Notes: generated by a model not told the origin, from the sequence alone. A stretch of 64,000 nucleotides of DNA from Chryseobacterium oranimense (GCF_025244725.1 NZ_CP104203.1:1364001-1428000); one strand, 5' to 3'; shown: positions 53,815 to 63,625, counted from the stretch's first letter. Numbers and translations: made by a program.

Positions 53815-55365
53815 TTACAAATCAAATTTAATTCCTTGTGCCAAAGGAAGTTGAGTTGTGTAATTTATAGTATTAGTTTGTCTTCTCATATAGTATTTCC
53901 AAACGTCTGATCCGGATTCTCTTCCGCCTCCGGTTTCCTTTTCGCCTCCGAAAGCACCTCCGATTTCCGCACCTGAAGTCCCGATATTTACGTTGGCAAT
54001 TCCGCAGTCTGAACCTGCATGAGAAAGGAATAACTCTGCTTCCCTTAAATTCTGGGTCATGATCGCAGATGATAATCCTTGTGGAACATCGTTCTGGATA
54101 GCAATAGCTTCGTCTAAAGTTTTATATTTAATCAAGTATAAGATCGGTGCAAAAGTTTCGTGCTGAACGATTTCATAAGAGTTTTTCACTTCTGCAATAC
54201 ATGGCTTTACATAACAGCCAGATTCGTAGTCTTTTCCGCTTAAAACACCTCCTTCAACGATAAACTTCCCTCCTTCTTTCTTACATTTTTTAATAGCTTC
54301 TTCATATTGGTTAACTGCGTCAACGTCAATAAGCGGACCTACATGGTTATTTTCATCCAATGGATTTCCGATTTTCAACTGACCATAAGCTTTTACCAAT
54401 CTGTTTTTTACTTCATTATAAACACTTTCATGAATAATCAGCCTTCTTGTGGAAGTACATCTCTGCCCGGCTGTTCCTACAGCTCCGAAAACGGCTCCAA
54501 TGATTGACATATCGATATCTGCATCTTTAGAGATAATGATCGCGTTATTACCTCCCAATTCAAGGATAGACTTTCCGAATCTTTCCGCTACTTTGGAAGA
54601 TACCATTCTTCCCACTCTTGTAGATCCTGTGAAAGAAATCAGGGAAACCCTCTTATCATCCACCAGTTTCTGTCCGATTTCATGATCAGCTACCAATACG
54701 CTTGAAATACCTTCGGCAAGGTTATTTTCCTTCAGTACTTCAGACATAATGTTCTGGCATGCAATAGCACATAACGGTGTTTTTTCGGATGGTTTCCAGA
54801 TAGTAACGTTTCCGCAGATCCATGCCAGAGCGGTATTCCAGGCCCAAACGGCAACAGGGAAGTTAAAAGCGGTAATGATCCCTACCACACCAAGCGGATG
54901 GTACTGCTCGTACATTCTGTGGCCCGGTCTTTCCGAGTGCATCGTATACCCGTGAAGCTGTCTTGAAACACCTACCGCGAAATCACAGATATCAATCATT
55001 TCCTGAACTTCTCCAAGGCCTTCCTGAAGAGATTTACCCATTTCATAAGAAACCAGTTTTCCAAGGTCATCTTTATATGCTCTTAATTTCTGACCTAACT
55101 GTCTAACGATCTCCCCTCTTTTAGGAGCAGGGATAGATCTGAATTCCTGAAACGCCTTCTGAGCCGTCTCTATTACTTTGTCATAATCACTTTCTCCGGA
55201 AGTCTTTATTTTAGCGATTAACTTGCCATCTACAGGAGAGAAACTTTCTATCGTTTTCCCCGAAGCAAAATATTTTCCGCCCACTGAAGTCCCCTTATTT
55301 TCTTCTTTAATACCAAGGTTTTTGAGTGTTTTTTCGATTCCGAAATCCTTTACTTTTTTAGACAT
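53815..55365 (-). CDS. 2-Aminoadipate-6-semialdehyde dehydrogenase (ALDH7-like)
   Basis: A 516-residue aldehyde dehydrogenase. Key motifs are NFPVAVWAWNTALAWICGN and WKPSEKTPL (NAD entry), SFTGSTRVGRMV, catalytic Glu in LELGGNNAI and catalytic Cys in GTAGQRCTSTRRLI. Sequence near the end (GAEIGGAFGGEKETGGGRESGSDVWKYYMRRQT) is typical of ALDH7/AASADH. It would oxidise the product of the adjacent lysine 6-transaminase to 2-aminoadipate. The ATG at 55365 (MSKKVKDFG) is chosen; the 43-codon upstream extension is not conserved-looking and overlaps the promoter region. Confidence 0.9.
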   Translation of the reverse strand: MSKKVKDFGIEKTLKNLGIKEENKGTSVGGKYFASGKTIESFSPVDGKLIAKIKTSGESDYDKVIETAQKAFQEFRSIPAPKRGEIVRQLGQKLRAYKDDLGKLVSYEMGKSLQEGLGEVQEMIDICDFAVGVSRQLHGYTMHSERPGHRMYEQYHPLGVVGIITAFNFPVAVWAWNTALAWICGNVTIWKPSEKTPLCAIACQNIMSEVLKENNLAEGISSVLVADHEIGQKLVDDKRVSLISFTGSTRVGRMVSSKVAERFGKSILELGGNNAIIISKDADIDMSIIGAVFGAVGTAGQRCTSTRRLIIHESVYNEVKNRLVKAYGQLKIGNPLDENNHVGPLIDVDAVNQYEEAIKKCKKEGGKFIVEGGVLSGKDYESGCYVKPCIAEVKNSYEIVQHETFAPILYLIKYKTLDEAIAIQNDVPQGLSSAIMTQNLREAELFLSHAGSDCGIANVNIGTSGAEIGGAFGGEKETGGGRESGSDVWKYYMRRQTNTINYTTQLPLAQGIKFDL

Positions 55366-55444
55366 AAAATGTTTACTTTTCGTTTCCTCTAAAGATAGAA
55401 ATATTATGCGAACCTCAAAATTTAAATTTTTAACATCCTTTTTA

Positions 55445-55475
55445 TTTGGACTAATTATAAACATGCTTATCTTTG
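55445..55475 (+). promoter_or_regulatory. Consensus promoter of the 50-residue membrane protein
   Basis: TTTG (55445-55448), a 19-nt spacer and TATCTTTG (55468-55475) match the consensus closely; the ATG is 25 nt downstream. Confidence 0.7.
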
Positions 55476-55500
55476 TAAAGTAATCTTTTGACATTGAGAT

Positions 55501-55653
55501 ATGGAAAATTCACAGGAAAACAACAATTCGAAGTTCAAGAAGTGGTTCAAGCGTGTAGGATGGGCAGGTTTTGCTTTTTTCACGATCAAAGGCCTGATCT
55601 GGCTCGTCATATTCTACTTTGGAGCAGATACGCTTCAGAGTTGTATAAAATAA
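55501..55653 (+). CDS. Small single-pass membrane protein
   Basis: A 50-residue protein starting MENSQENNNSKFKKWFKRVG, with one transmembrane segment (about 20-41, GWAGFAFFTIKGLIWLVIFY) preceded by a basic amphipathic stretch, and a short tail ending in CIK. Too short for most gene finders, but it has a consensus promoter and a perfect terminator of its own. Orientation would be N-in by the positive-inside rule. No function is recognised. Confidence 0.75.
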   Translation: MENSQENNNSKFKKWFKRVGWAGFAFFTIKGLIWLVIFYFGADTLQSCIK

Positions 55654-55686
55654 AAAAGCAGAGAAGTTTCTCTGCTTTTCTTTTTA
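55654..55686 (+). terminator. Terminator after the small membrane protein
   Basis: AAAAGCAGAGAA and TTCTCTGCTTTT form a 12-bp stem around GT, followed by CTTTTTA. Confidence 0.9.
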
Positions 55687-55774
55687 AGGTTAATTGAATG
55701 GTACTGCCTGCTACCGGCAGATGAAATGAAAAATTTTGCTTAATATTGATTTCACAACTGCTTTTTCATTCTGT

Positions 55775-55972
55775 TTATTCTTCTTCGTCTTTCTTTTTCC
55801 TCCCTGAATTCACCAGGCTTTGGTGCAGCAGATATTCAATCTGCCCGTTCACACTCCTGAACTCGTCATTGGCCCACTTCTCCACCAGCTTATAGGTAGA
55901 TTCATCGATTCTTATGACGAAGGATTTCTTGCCTTTAGTTTCAGAGGGTTTTGAAGTTTTTTCCGATTTCAT
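55775..55972 (-). CDS. Arc-type ribbon-helix-helix protein
   Basis: A 65-residue protein. After a charged disordered N-terminus, KSFVIRIDESTYKLVEKWANDEFRSVNGQIEYLLHQSL fits the Arc/MetJ ribbon-helix-helix: a beta strand FVIRID for DNA contact, and two helices with FRSVNGQIEYLL. It lies immediately downstream of the SPFH gene (106 nt) in the same direction, a pairing I have seen repeatedly in bacteria. It may control that operon. Confidence 0.78.
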   Translation of the reverse strand: MKSEKTSKPSETKGKKSFVIRIDESTYKLVEKWANDEFRSVNGQIEYLLHQSLVNSGRKKKDEEE

Positions 55973-56078
55973 TTTTTCTCTTTGCAGATTAGTAATACTC
56001 TTGGAATAGAACGCAAAGGCTTTTGCTTAAAGTCTGCCGTAAAAATCCAAGCATTCATCTTCATTCTTGATTTCTCTC

Positions 56079-56945
56079 TTAATTATAAAGAGTTCCTGCA
56101 TTTAAAATAGGCTGCGCAGCTTTTTCACCGCAAAGTACCACCATTAAATTGCTTACCATAGCTGCTTTTCTTTCATCATCAAGCTCTACTATATTTTCTT
56201 CCGAAAGTTTTTTCAACGCTAAGTCTACCATTCCTACAGCTCCTTCCACAATCTTGGTTCTTGCTGCAACAATAGCTGTTGCCTGCTGTCTCTGAAGCAT
56301 AGCTCCTGCAATCTCCGAAGCATAAGCCAGGTGGGAAATTCTCGCTTCCTGAATCATAATTCCCGCTTTTGAAAGACGGTCGGTAAGTTCCTGCTCCAAA
56401 ATAGAATTGATTTTATCACCTCCTTCTCTCAAAGTGATTGGTGCGTGGTCATCTTCTAAATTGTCATACGGAAAACTCATGGCCAAATGACGTACTGCTG
56501 CTTCACTCTGCATTCTTACAAAGTCTGAATAGCGCTCAACATCAAAGGCCGCTTTGTAGGTATCTCCTACTTTCCATACTATTACCACTGCAATTTCAAT
56601 CGGGTTCCCCATTTTATCATTTACTTTCAGAGTCTGCCCCTGCAGGTTTTCTGAACGTAATGACATTTTCTGTGATGAATACAAAGGGTTGATAAAAAAC
56701 AATCCATTATCTTTTACTGTTCCCACATATTTTCCAAAGAAATTCAATACTCTTGAGTGATTAGGCTGAATAATCATCAGACCCTTCAGGAAGAAACAGA
56801 ACAACAGAAAACACAGCATTGAAAGGATGATAAATGTAATGCTCTGCTCCACTCCGGAAATAAAAAAATAAACGGCACCGGCAAATAAAACCAGACAGAA
56901 TACTAATGCCAGATAGCCCGACATGGGCTTTAAAACTTTTTCCAT
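56079..56945 (-). CDS. SPFH/Band 7 membrane protein
   Basis: A 288-residue protein with two N-terminal membrane segments (about 10-30 and 33-53) and a band 7 domain (about 58-215; QPNHSRVLNFFGKYVGTVKDNGLFFINPLYSSQKMSLRSENLQGQ) followed by a long helix ending about 245 and a C-terminal tail. Such proteins form ring assemblies in the membrane and recruit or protect partners such as proteases. The exact role is unknown; coupling to an RHH protein is the main clue. Confidence 0.88.
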   Translation of the reverse strand: MEKVLKPMSGYLALVFCLVLFAGAVYFFISGVEQSITFIILSMLCFLLFCFFLKGLMIIQPNHSRVLNFFGKYVGTVKDNGLFFINPLYSSQKMSLRSENLQGQTLKVNDKMGNPIEIAVVIVWKVGDTYKAAFDVERYSDFVRMQSEAAVRHLAMSFPYDNLEDDHAPITLREGGDKINSILEQELTDRLSKAGIMIQEARISHLAYASEIAGAMLQRQQATAIVAARTKIVEGAVGMVDLALKKLSEENIVELDDERKAAMVSNLMVVLCGEKAAQPILNAGTLYN

Positions 56946-57034
56946 GATTGTAATTTTAATTTGATATTATTTTGATATCATAAAGGTATGAATAAGTTTT
57001 TGAATTTTGAATGATTGTTGAGATTTTTTTTCGG

Positions 57035-57181
57035 GTTGCGGGATGCGAGTTGCGAGTTTCATGATCCGGGATGAAAAATATTTGTCTATAAATTATATTT
57101 TGCTCCAGCCGTTAACCTTAATGGATATTATTTCATAACCCTAAACACTTATCCTTTATATAGGAACCCGGATCCCGCAAC
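57035..57181. repeat. Inverted repeat GTTGCGGGAT...ATCCCGCAAC
   Basis: The 10-bp arms at 57035-57044 and 57172-57181 are exact, with further partial symmetry (GATCCGGGA near 57063 and CCCGGATC near 57167). It lies between the SPFH gene and the end of ccsBA. The spacer is AT-rich with no ORF. Confidence 0.65.
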
Positions 57182-57205
57182 TCCTAACACCATAACACGC
57201 ACAAA

Positions 57206-57237
57206 AAAATCCCGGAATAAATTCCAGGATTTAAATT
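57206..57237 (-). terminator. Terminator after ccsBA
   Basis: AATCCCGGAAT and ATTCCAGGATT form an 11-bp stem (one mismatch); on the minus strand TTTTTTTGTG follows. Confidence 0.75.
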
Positions 57238-57252
57238 GTTATGTTTTTTAAC

Positions 57253-60200
57253 TTATTTCTTCGTTAAAACTTTAAACTTAAAGTAAGAAACAGCAGATAA
57301 AAGTAGCATCGTACCCAACCCGATGTATACCCAGGCCGGAACCGGAACCGGATCTCCTGCCGCGTATGAGTGAAGTCCGCTCAGGTAGTAGTTAACTCCA
57401 AAGTATGTCATTACCATAGAACAGAATGCAAACATTGTTGCAACATGGAATGCCCATCTGCTTCTCAATCCGGGAACCAGTCTCATGTGCAGTACGAAAG
57501 CATACACCATGATAGAGATGAACGCCCATGTTTCTTTCGGGTCCCAGCTCCAGTATCTTCCCCATGATTCATTAGCCCAGATACCTCCTAAGAAGTTCCC
57601 TACCGTTAAGGCAAAAAGACCGATCGTTAATGACATTTCAGAAACAATCACCAGTTCCTTTAATGTGGTATCATGATGAAGTTTGTAAGTGTCTTTATTG
57701 GAGATAATATAGAATACCAAAGAGATCACCGCAATAATCATTGACAGGGCAAAGAAGCCGTAACTTGAGGTAATGATTGCCACGTGAACAATCAGCCAGT
57801 AAGATTTCAATACCGGAACAAGCGGTGTGATCTGCGGGTCAAGGGCTGAACCTCCGTGGGCAAATCCCATCATAATAACTGCTACCATAAATCCGGCTGC
57901 AGGAATTAGGGCGTTTGCGTTTCTGTAAAGAATCAATCCGGCGGTGATACCCACCCATGAGATAAAAATAATGGCTTCGTAACCGTTACTCCAAGGGGCG
58001 TGTCCTGAGATATACCATCTTGCCACAAGACCTAAGAAGTGGCATAGATAACCTACCAAACCTAAAGCAATAATTATTTTGATCGCTTTATTTAAAGTTT
58101 TATTGGATTTGAATAATTCTACAAATCCTAAGATCAGAAGAAGTCCTCCGATGATGGTATAGAAGATCAATAATTTGAAGTTGATATTCACTTTATTCAT
58201 GAAAACTTCAAGATCTACTTTAGATTTTGCAGGAACCACTGCTTTACCCCATTTCTGCTGGTATTCTGAAAGTTTTGCCAGTTCAGCATCAGCTTTACTC
58301 CAGTTTCCTGTTTTTTGTGCGGTAAGAGCTTCTGCAAAATAAGGTCCCATTACCTGCTGAGATTCCATATCCGGTTCGAATTTCTGATCCAGCCAGGAAT
58401 GCCATGTGTGGTTGGCATCGTTTTTCACAGGAACTATTCTCATAAACTGGCCGCTGAAAAACTCGTTGAAGATCTGTACTCTTTCGTTTACAGCAATTAC
58501 TTCTTTATCATAATTCGTTTGTTCAGCCGGTTTTTTACGGAATGCAGTATTGTAATCATGCTCCAGGATATAGGTAAGATTACCGTTGGCATCTGCAGGG
58601 AAAAGGTTCATCAGTGAAGTATATCCGTCTTCATCAGCCTTTGTTTTATTCTTCAGCTCGTCACCTCCTTTAGTTCCCACTTTAATGATCGGAACCATAG
58701 TCCAGCTTGGTGTATCTGTATTGATCGACAGGAACCACTGATTGGCTGTCAGAGACTTTCCGTCCGTTCCTTTGAACTCGTCTTTTTTGTATAATTTTCT
58801 TAAAATATCTAATGCTTCCGTATTGATAGGAACAATTCTTCCTTCAAAATTCTGAACCAGAAGATATCCGAATTTATCTGCATGTTCTTTGCTGATTCTG
58901 TTTCTTGTAATGATTTCATCCGGAGAGATAGATCTCATTTTAGCCATTGGCGTTGCCAGAGAATTCTGCTTTGGAGCAGCACCATCAAGCGGCTGGGCAG
59001 ATGGAGCCGGAGCGTGAGAATGATTGTCACCTTCCACATGGATATGTTCTCTGCTTCCGTCTGTTGTACCATGAGTTTCTATTTTCTGTGCATTTAAGCC
59101 TAAACTTAACAACACCAAAAGTACTGCGGCTGCTTTCTTTTTATTAACGTCGGTAAGCATTTTATTCAATTTCCAGAAGTGGGTTCCTTTCCAGAAGAAG
59201 ATTACAAACATTCCTAAGAATAAAAGTGTGTATCCTATATAGGAAATGATGGTTCCCCAGAAATCGTGGTTTACGGAAAGTACTGTTCCCATTCTGTCCG
59301 GATCAAAGCTTGACTGGAAGAAACGGTATCCTTTATGGTTAAGAACGTGGTTCATATAAATTTTATAAGGTGTTTCTTTTCCTTCATCAATAATCTTCAC
59401 GTGGCTTTCGTAAGCACTTGGTGATGAACTTCCAGGATAGGTTTCCATTACGAAATCATCAAGTTTCAAAGCAAAAGGAGTATTATATACTTTAGGTCCG
59501 AAACCTACCATGATATTCAGTCCGTCCATGGTTACCTGCTTGAATGCGTTCGGATTTCCTTTTTCAACGGAAAGATCTACCAATTGTTTAGTTTTTGGTC
59601 CCTGAAGCTCTATTCTAAGCATATCCGGCACCATTGCATCTTTCTTTTTATCACCTTCAAACGCCATCAGTCTTCCTTTTTTAAGACCTTCAGGAACAAC
59701 CAGTTTTAATTCGTTGATGGTATATAAACTTCTCAATGCCAAAGGCTGGAATTCATCTTTCTTGGTGCTTCCGGTAGCCTGCGTTGCCATTGTCATAAAG
59801 GCTGCATCAACCGGAGTTTTGATGAACAGTTTTCCATCTTCTTTTTTAAATTCTACTGCACCTTCGATCGCTCTGTTGAACGTTACCAAAGTCCCGTTGA
59901 TCGATTTTGTTTCTCCGGGTTTGATATAAATATTCTGTCTGCCGGTAGTTCCTGTAGATACAAGGTGAAGATATTCCGCCCCATTGGGTTCAGCAATCAG
60001 GCTGTCTTTTTTTCTCTGGATATAGTCTTTGGTAAATACTTTTACTTCTTTTTCGTGGAAGTCATAAGTAGCATTAAAATCTTTGTGCAAAGGTGACATC
60101 AGATAAGGAACATCCTGGTAATTAAGAACATCACCTTTTTCCTCAATCTGGATTTTAAAGAAATTCTTATCCGTTACAATCTCATTGGAAGTTTCACCTT

Positions 60201-60522
60201 CACGGATATGCATTGTCCCTTCAAAGCTAATATACCGGGTAATAGCCCCTCCTATGAAAATAAGGATAAAAGCAAGGTGAAATACCAGAACCGGCCATTT
60301 CTCTTTTTTCCACAGTCTGTATCTTGCGATATTTCCTACGAAGTTGAGAATGAGCAGAACCATGATGAGTTCAAACCATTTGGCTTCATAAATTAACGCT
60401 TTAGCTGTAGGAGTTCCGTAGTCGTTTTCTAAGAACGTGGCATAAGCCATAGCAAATGCATACACCAGTAACAGCACAGCCATTGTCCTGGTTGAGATAA
60501 GAATATCTTGGAGCTTCTTCAT
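57253..60522 (-). CDS. ccsBA: Fused cytochrome c biogenesis protein CcsBA (ResB-ResC)
   Basis: A 1089-residue System II heme exporter and cytochrome c synthase. Residues 1-465 are ResB/CcsB-like, with four predicted membrane spans and a large periplasmic loop containing MNHVLNHKGYRFFQSSFDPD. Residues about 465-775 form a second soluble part with the charged His-rich stretch near 490-510. The CcsA half (about 785-1089) has several spans, the tryptophan-rich heme motif around WGRYWSWDPKETW (about 985-997) and His residues flanking it. Such fusions occur in Bacteroidota and Epsilonproteobacteria. It is transcribed alone. Confidence 0.92.
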   Translation of the reverse strand: MKKLQDILISTRTMAVLLLVYAFAMAYATFLENDYGTPTAKALIYEAKWFELIMVLLILNFVGNIARYRLWKKEKWPVLVFHLAFILIFIGGAITRYISFEGTMHIREGETSNEIVTDKNFFKIQIEEKGDVLNYQDVPYLMSPLHKDFNATYDFHEKEVKVFTKDYIQRKKDSLIAEPNGAEYLHLVSTGTTGRQNIYIKPGETKSINGTLVTFNRAIEGAVEFKKEDGKLFIKTPVDAAFMTMATQATGSTKKDEFQPLALRSLYTINELKLVVPEGLKKGRLMAFEGDKKKDAMVPDMLRIELQGPKTKQLVDLSVEKGNPNAFKQVTMDGLNIMVGFGPKVYNTPFALKLDDFVMETYPGSSSPSAYESHVKIIDEGKETPYKIYMNHVLNHKGYRFFQSSFDPDRMGTVLSVNHDFWGTIISYIGYTLLFLGMFVIFFWKGTHFWKLNKMLTDVNKKKAAAVLLVLLSLGLNAQKIETHGTTDGSREHIHVEGDNHSHAPAPSAQPLDGAAPKQNSLATPMAKMRSISPDEIITRNRISKEHADKFGYLLVQNFEGRIVPINTEALDILRKLYKKDEFKGTDGKSLTANQWFLSINTDTPSWTMVPIIKVGTKGGDELKNKTKADEDGYTSLMNLFPADANGNLTYILEHDYNTAFRKKPAEQTNYDKEVIAVNERVQIFNEFFSGQFMRIVPVKNDANHTWHSWLDQKFEPDMESQQVMGPYFAEALTAQKTGNWSKADAELAKLSEYQQKWGKAVVPAKSKVDLEVFMNKVNINFKLLIFYTIIGGLLLILGFVELFKSNKTLNKAIKIIIALGLVGYLCHFLGLVARWYISGHAPWSNGYEAIIFISWVGITAGLILYRNANALIPAAGFMVAVIMMGFAHGGSALDPQITPLVPVLKSYWLIVHVAIITSSYGFFALSMIIAVISLVFYIISNKDTYKLHHDTTLKELVIVSEMSLTIGLFALTVGNFLGGIWANESWGRYWSWDPKETWAFISIMVYAFVLHMRLVPGLRSRWAFHVATMFAFCSMVMTYFGVNYYLSGLHSYAAGDPVPVPAWVYIGLGTMLLLSAVSYFKFKVLTKK

Positions 60523-61010
60523 GATTTATTTTACTTGACATGCAAAAATAAGGATGATAAACTACAAAGAGGCTAAAAAAAGCTGTTTTTTGTCACTTTA
60601 AAGGCGATTTTAGTTATTTTGAATCATTCTTAATAGTATAAAAATCATTAACGAAAATTCAAATTATAAGATCATGAATTCCGGGTATAATATCTTATTT
60701 CTGTGATTCAGACAACCTGTTTCTGTCAAACTTAGCTTTTTATGATTTAAGGCAGGCATACTCCAGAGCATTTTCTATATAAATTTTTCATCTTTTTCAA
60801 ATTTTAAAGTTTTATGGAATAAAATTAGTGGAAAATTAATGCAGATATTCAAATCAACCTAAAAGTGCCTGTCGTATGGTATTTTAATGTAAAAAATATC
60901 TTAAAAACGAAGTATAATTTTAAAAAATAACCCTAAATTACGCTATCTTTTTGAACAAAAAAAGATTCTATTAATGTTGAAAAAACATTAAATTTGCCCA
61001 CATTGATATT
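60523..61010. other. Intergenic region between divergent ccsBA and ftsK
   Basis: 488 AT-rich bases. Minus-strand TATTTTTG at 60550-60543 is a plausible -7 for ccsBA (TTTG at 60568-60565, spacer 14). Plus-strand TAAATTTG at 60990-60997 is a plausible -7 for ftsK, 13 nt before its ATG. No gene, RNA or repeat is recognised between them. Confidence 0.5.
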
Positions 61011-63560
61011 ATGGATAAAAAGACACAGACAAAACCAGCTGAATCGCCTGACAAAGGCAAAATCTTATCTAAGCCACGTATATTTTTCGGGCTTACCTTC
61101 ATTCTTTTTTCTGTCGTTCTGGCATTTTCTTTCATCTCTTATCTGATGAACTGGAAGGCAGACCAGAGCCAGGCAGGCACAATGACAGATAAAACAATAA
61201 AATCTTCAAATATATTTGGAAAGGTAGGCGACTGGCTGGGAAATATTTTCATTTTCGAAAGCATAGGAATCGCATCGTTTATTATTGCATTCCTGTTTTT
61301 GGTTGTGGGAACCCTTATTCTTAAAAAAAGAACCTTTAAACCTTGGAAAACCATTGGTCATTCTTTATTTTTCATCTGCTGGCTTCCTATTTTTATGGGA
61401 GCAGTAACGAAAGGCCAGGGCGTTTTGGGAGGTGTATATGGATACCAGATCATGGATTACCTGAATGCCATCATCGGACCTGTAGGTCTTTGGGTGGTAT
61501 TGGTAGCAAGCATACTTTTATACTTTATTCTGGAATTTAATCTTAGACCTAGTTCTATTAAATCCAAACTTGACAAGATTAATGACAATACCATTGGCAG
61601 AGTGAAATCTATGATGCCAAGTTCAGAGGAAAACTTTGATGCTGATACAGAGCTTGAAGAGGCTACAGAAGAAGCAGGTCTTAATGTTACCGTTACAGAT
61701 TTTTCAGAAAAACCGAAGACTAAAGAACAGGAACCGGTAAATGTACCAAAAGGGTTTCCTGAAGTTCAGCCTACAGCAGAAATAGAAACTATTGTTACCC
61801 CCAACCATACTTCTTTTGAAGAGGAAGAAAAGCCGATCAGCCTAAATCTGAATACAAAACCGGTGGTTCCTACTTCAAGTCCGGAGCAGGCATTTGATGT
61901 GGCACCTATCACCCCGGCAATTACCTCTATTCCTCCGGTAACCCCTTCTGCTACTCAGGACAACATTAAATTCAATGTAGAAGTAGCTCCGGTAATAGAT
62001 GTACTGGATGATTCAGACAGGAAATCCCAGGAGCTTGTAGAAAAGCACGGGCTGTATGATCATAAACTTGATCTGGCAGGTTTCCAGATGCCAACCGTAG
62101 AATTGCTTAAGGATTACGGAAGTGAAGAAATTTCTATTAACCAGGAGGAATTAGAAGAAAATAAAAATAAAATTGTAGGACTTTTAAAAAACTTCAACGT
62201 TGGAATTTCCGAGATCAAAGCAACAATAGGACCTACCGTTACATTATATGAAATTGTTCCTGAAGCAGGGATCAGAGTGTCTGCCATTAAAAAGCTGCAG
62301 GACGATATTGCTCTGAATCTTTCAGCCCTTGGAATCAGGATCATTGCACCAATGCCAGGAAAAGGAACCATCGGGATTGAAGTTCCCAGAAAAAATCCTA
62401 CCATGGTTTCCATGCGTTCGGTGATCGCTTCACACAAATTCCAGAATACGGATATGGATCTTCCTGTAGTATTCGGAAAAACAATTTCCAACGAAGTATT
62501 CATGGCCGACCTTGCCAAAATGCCTCACTTGCTGATGGCAGGTGCTACCGGTCAGGGTAAATCTGTAGGGATTAACGCAATTCTGACTTCTCTTCTTTAT
62601 AAAAAGCACCCAAGCGAACTGAAATTCGTTATGGTGGATCCTAAAAAAGTAGAGCTTTCGCTATATTCAAAAATTGAAAGACATTATCTGGCTAAACTTC
62701 CGGATGCTGATGAAGCCATCATTACAGACACCAATAAAGTAATCAATACCCTGAACTCTCTTTGTGTAGAGATGGATACAAGATATGATCTGCTTAAAAA
62801 TGCATTCTGTAAAAACTTAAAGGAATACAACAAGAAGTTTTCAGAAAGAAAGCTGAATCCTGAGAACGGGCACCGTTTTCTTCCTTATATCGTATTGGTG
62901 GTAGACGAATTTGCCGACCTTATCATGACTGCCGGAAAAGAAGTGGAGCTTCCGATTGCCAGACTTGCACAGCTTGCAAGAGCCGTAGGAATTCACCTGA
63001 TCGTTGCCACACAGAGGCCTTCAGTAAATGTAATTACAGGTATGATCAAGGCCAACTTCCCTGCAAGAGCTGCATTCCGGGTAATTTCAAGTGTAGATTC
63101 AAGAACGATTCTTGACTCTCCGGGAGCAGACCAGCTGATCGGAAAAGGAGATATGCTTTATTTTAACGGAAACGAGATCTTAAGACTTCAATGTGCTTTC
63201 GTAGATACACCGGAAGTGGAAAGACTGGCGGAATATATTGGTGAGCAGAAAGGATACTCATCTGCATTCCTGCTTCCTGAATTTGTTTCTGAAGATTCTG
63301 CAAGCACAGTAGGCGCTTTCGATCCGAATGAAAAGGATGCTTTATTTGAGGAAGCAGCAAGAATTATTGTTTCTACCCAACAGGGATCTACTTCTATGCT
63401 TCAGAGACAGCTTAAATTGGGCTACAACAGAGCAGGAAGAATCATGGACCAGCTTGAAGCCACCGGCATTGTAGGAGGATTCAATGGAGCAAAAGCGAGA
63501 GAGGTCATTATCAGTGATCTTCATTCTTTGGAACAGTTTTTGGAAGATTTGCGTAATTAA
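61011..63560 (+). CDS. ftsK: DNA translocase FtsK
   Basis: An 849-residue septal translocase that pumps DNA and activates XerCD recombination at dif during division. N-terminal membrane part with about four spans (about 25-190), a variable Pro/Thr/Glu-rich linker (about 200-330), then the alpha-beta motor with Walker A GATGQGKSVG (about 510), Walker B VLVVDEFADLI (about 627) and RVISSVDSRTILDSPGADQLIGKGDM, and a C-terminal gamma domain (about 775-849, STSMLQRQLKLGYNRAGRIMDQLE) that reads KOPS-type DNA signals. Followed by lolA, a common flavobacterial order. Confidence 0.96.
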   Translation: MDKKTQTKPAESPDKGKILSKPRIFFGLTFILFSVVLAFSFISYLMNWKADQSQAGTMTDKTIKSSNIFGKVGDWLGNIFIFESIGIASFIIAFLFLVVGTLILKKRTFKPWKTIGHSLFFICWLPIFMGAVTKGQGVLGGVYGYQIMDYLNAIIGPVGLWVVLVASILLYFILEFNLRPSSIKSKLDKINDNTIGRVKSMMPSSEENFDADTELEEATEEAGLNVTVTDFSEKPKTKEQEPVNVPKGFPEVQPTAEIETIVTPNHTSFEEEEKPISLNLNTKPVVPTSSPEQAFDVAPITPAITSIPPVTPSATQDNIKFNVEVAPVIDVLDDSDRKSQELVEKHGLYDHKLDLAGFQMPTVELLKDYGSEEISINQEELEENKNKIVGLLKNFNVGISEIKATIGPTVTLYEIVPEAGIRVSAIKKLQDDIALNLSALGIRIIAPMPGKGTIGIEVPRKNPTMVSMRSVIASHKFQNTDMDLPVVFGKTISNEVFMADLAKMPHLLMAGATGQGKSVGINAILTSLLYKKHPSELKFVMVDPKKVELSLYSKIERHYLAKLPDADEAIITDTNKVINTLNSLCVEMDTRYDLLKNAFCKNLKEYNKKFSERKLNPENGHRFLPYIVLVVDEFADLIMTAGKEVELPIARLAQLARAVGIHLIVATQRPSVNVITGMIKANFPARAAFRVISSVDSRTILDSPGADQLIGKGDMLYFNGNEILRLQCAFVDTPEVERLAEYIGEQKGYSSAFLLPEFVSEDSASTVGAFDPNEKDALFEEAARIIVSTQQGSTSMLQRQLKLGYNRAGRIMDQLEATGIVGGFNGAKAREVIISDLHSLEQFLEDLRN

Positions 63561-63625
63561 AGGAAAAGTGCTTTATAAAATAAACCTTGAAGCACTGGAA
63601 TGTTTAAAGTTTATTAAATAAGAAA

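Noticed and set aside
53815..55494. Longer ALDH start at 55494 (559 residues)
   Set aside because: The extra 43 residues are not family-like and cover the region where the promoter of the divergent small gene lies; ATG at 55365 gives the normal length.
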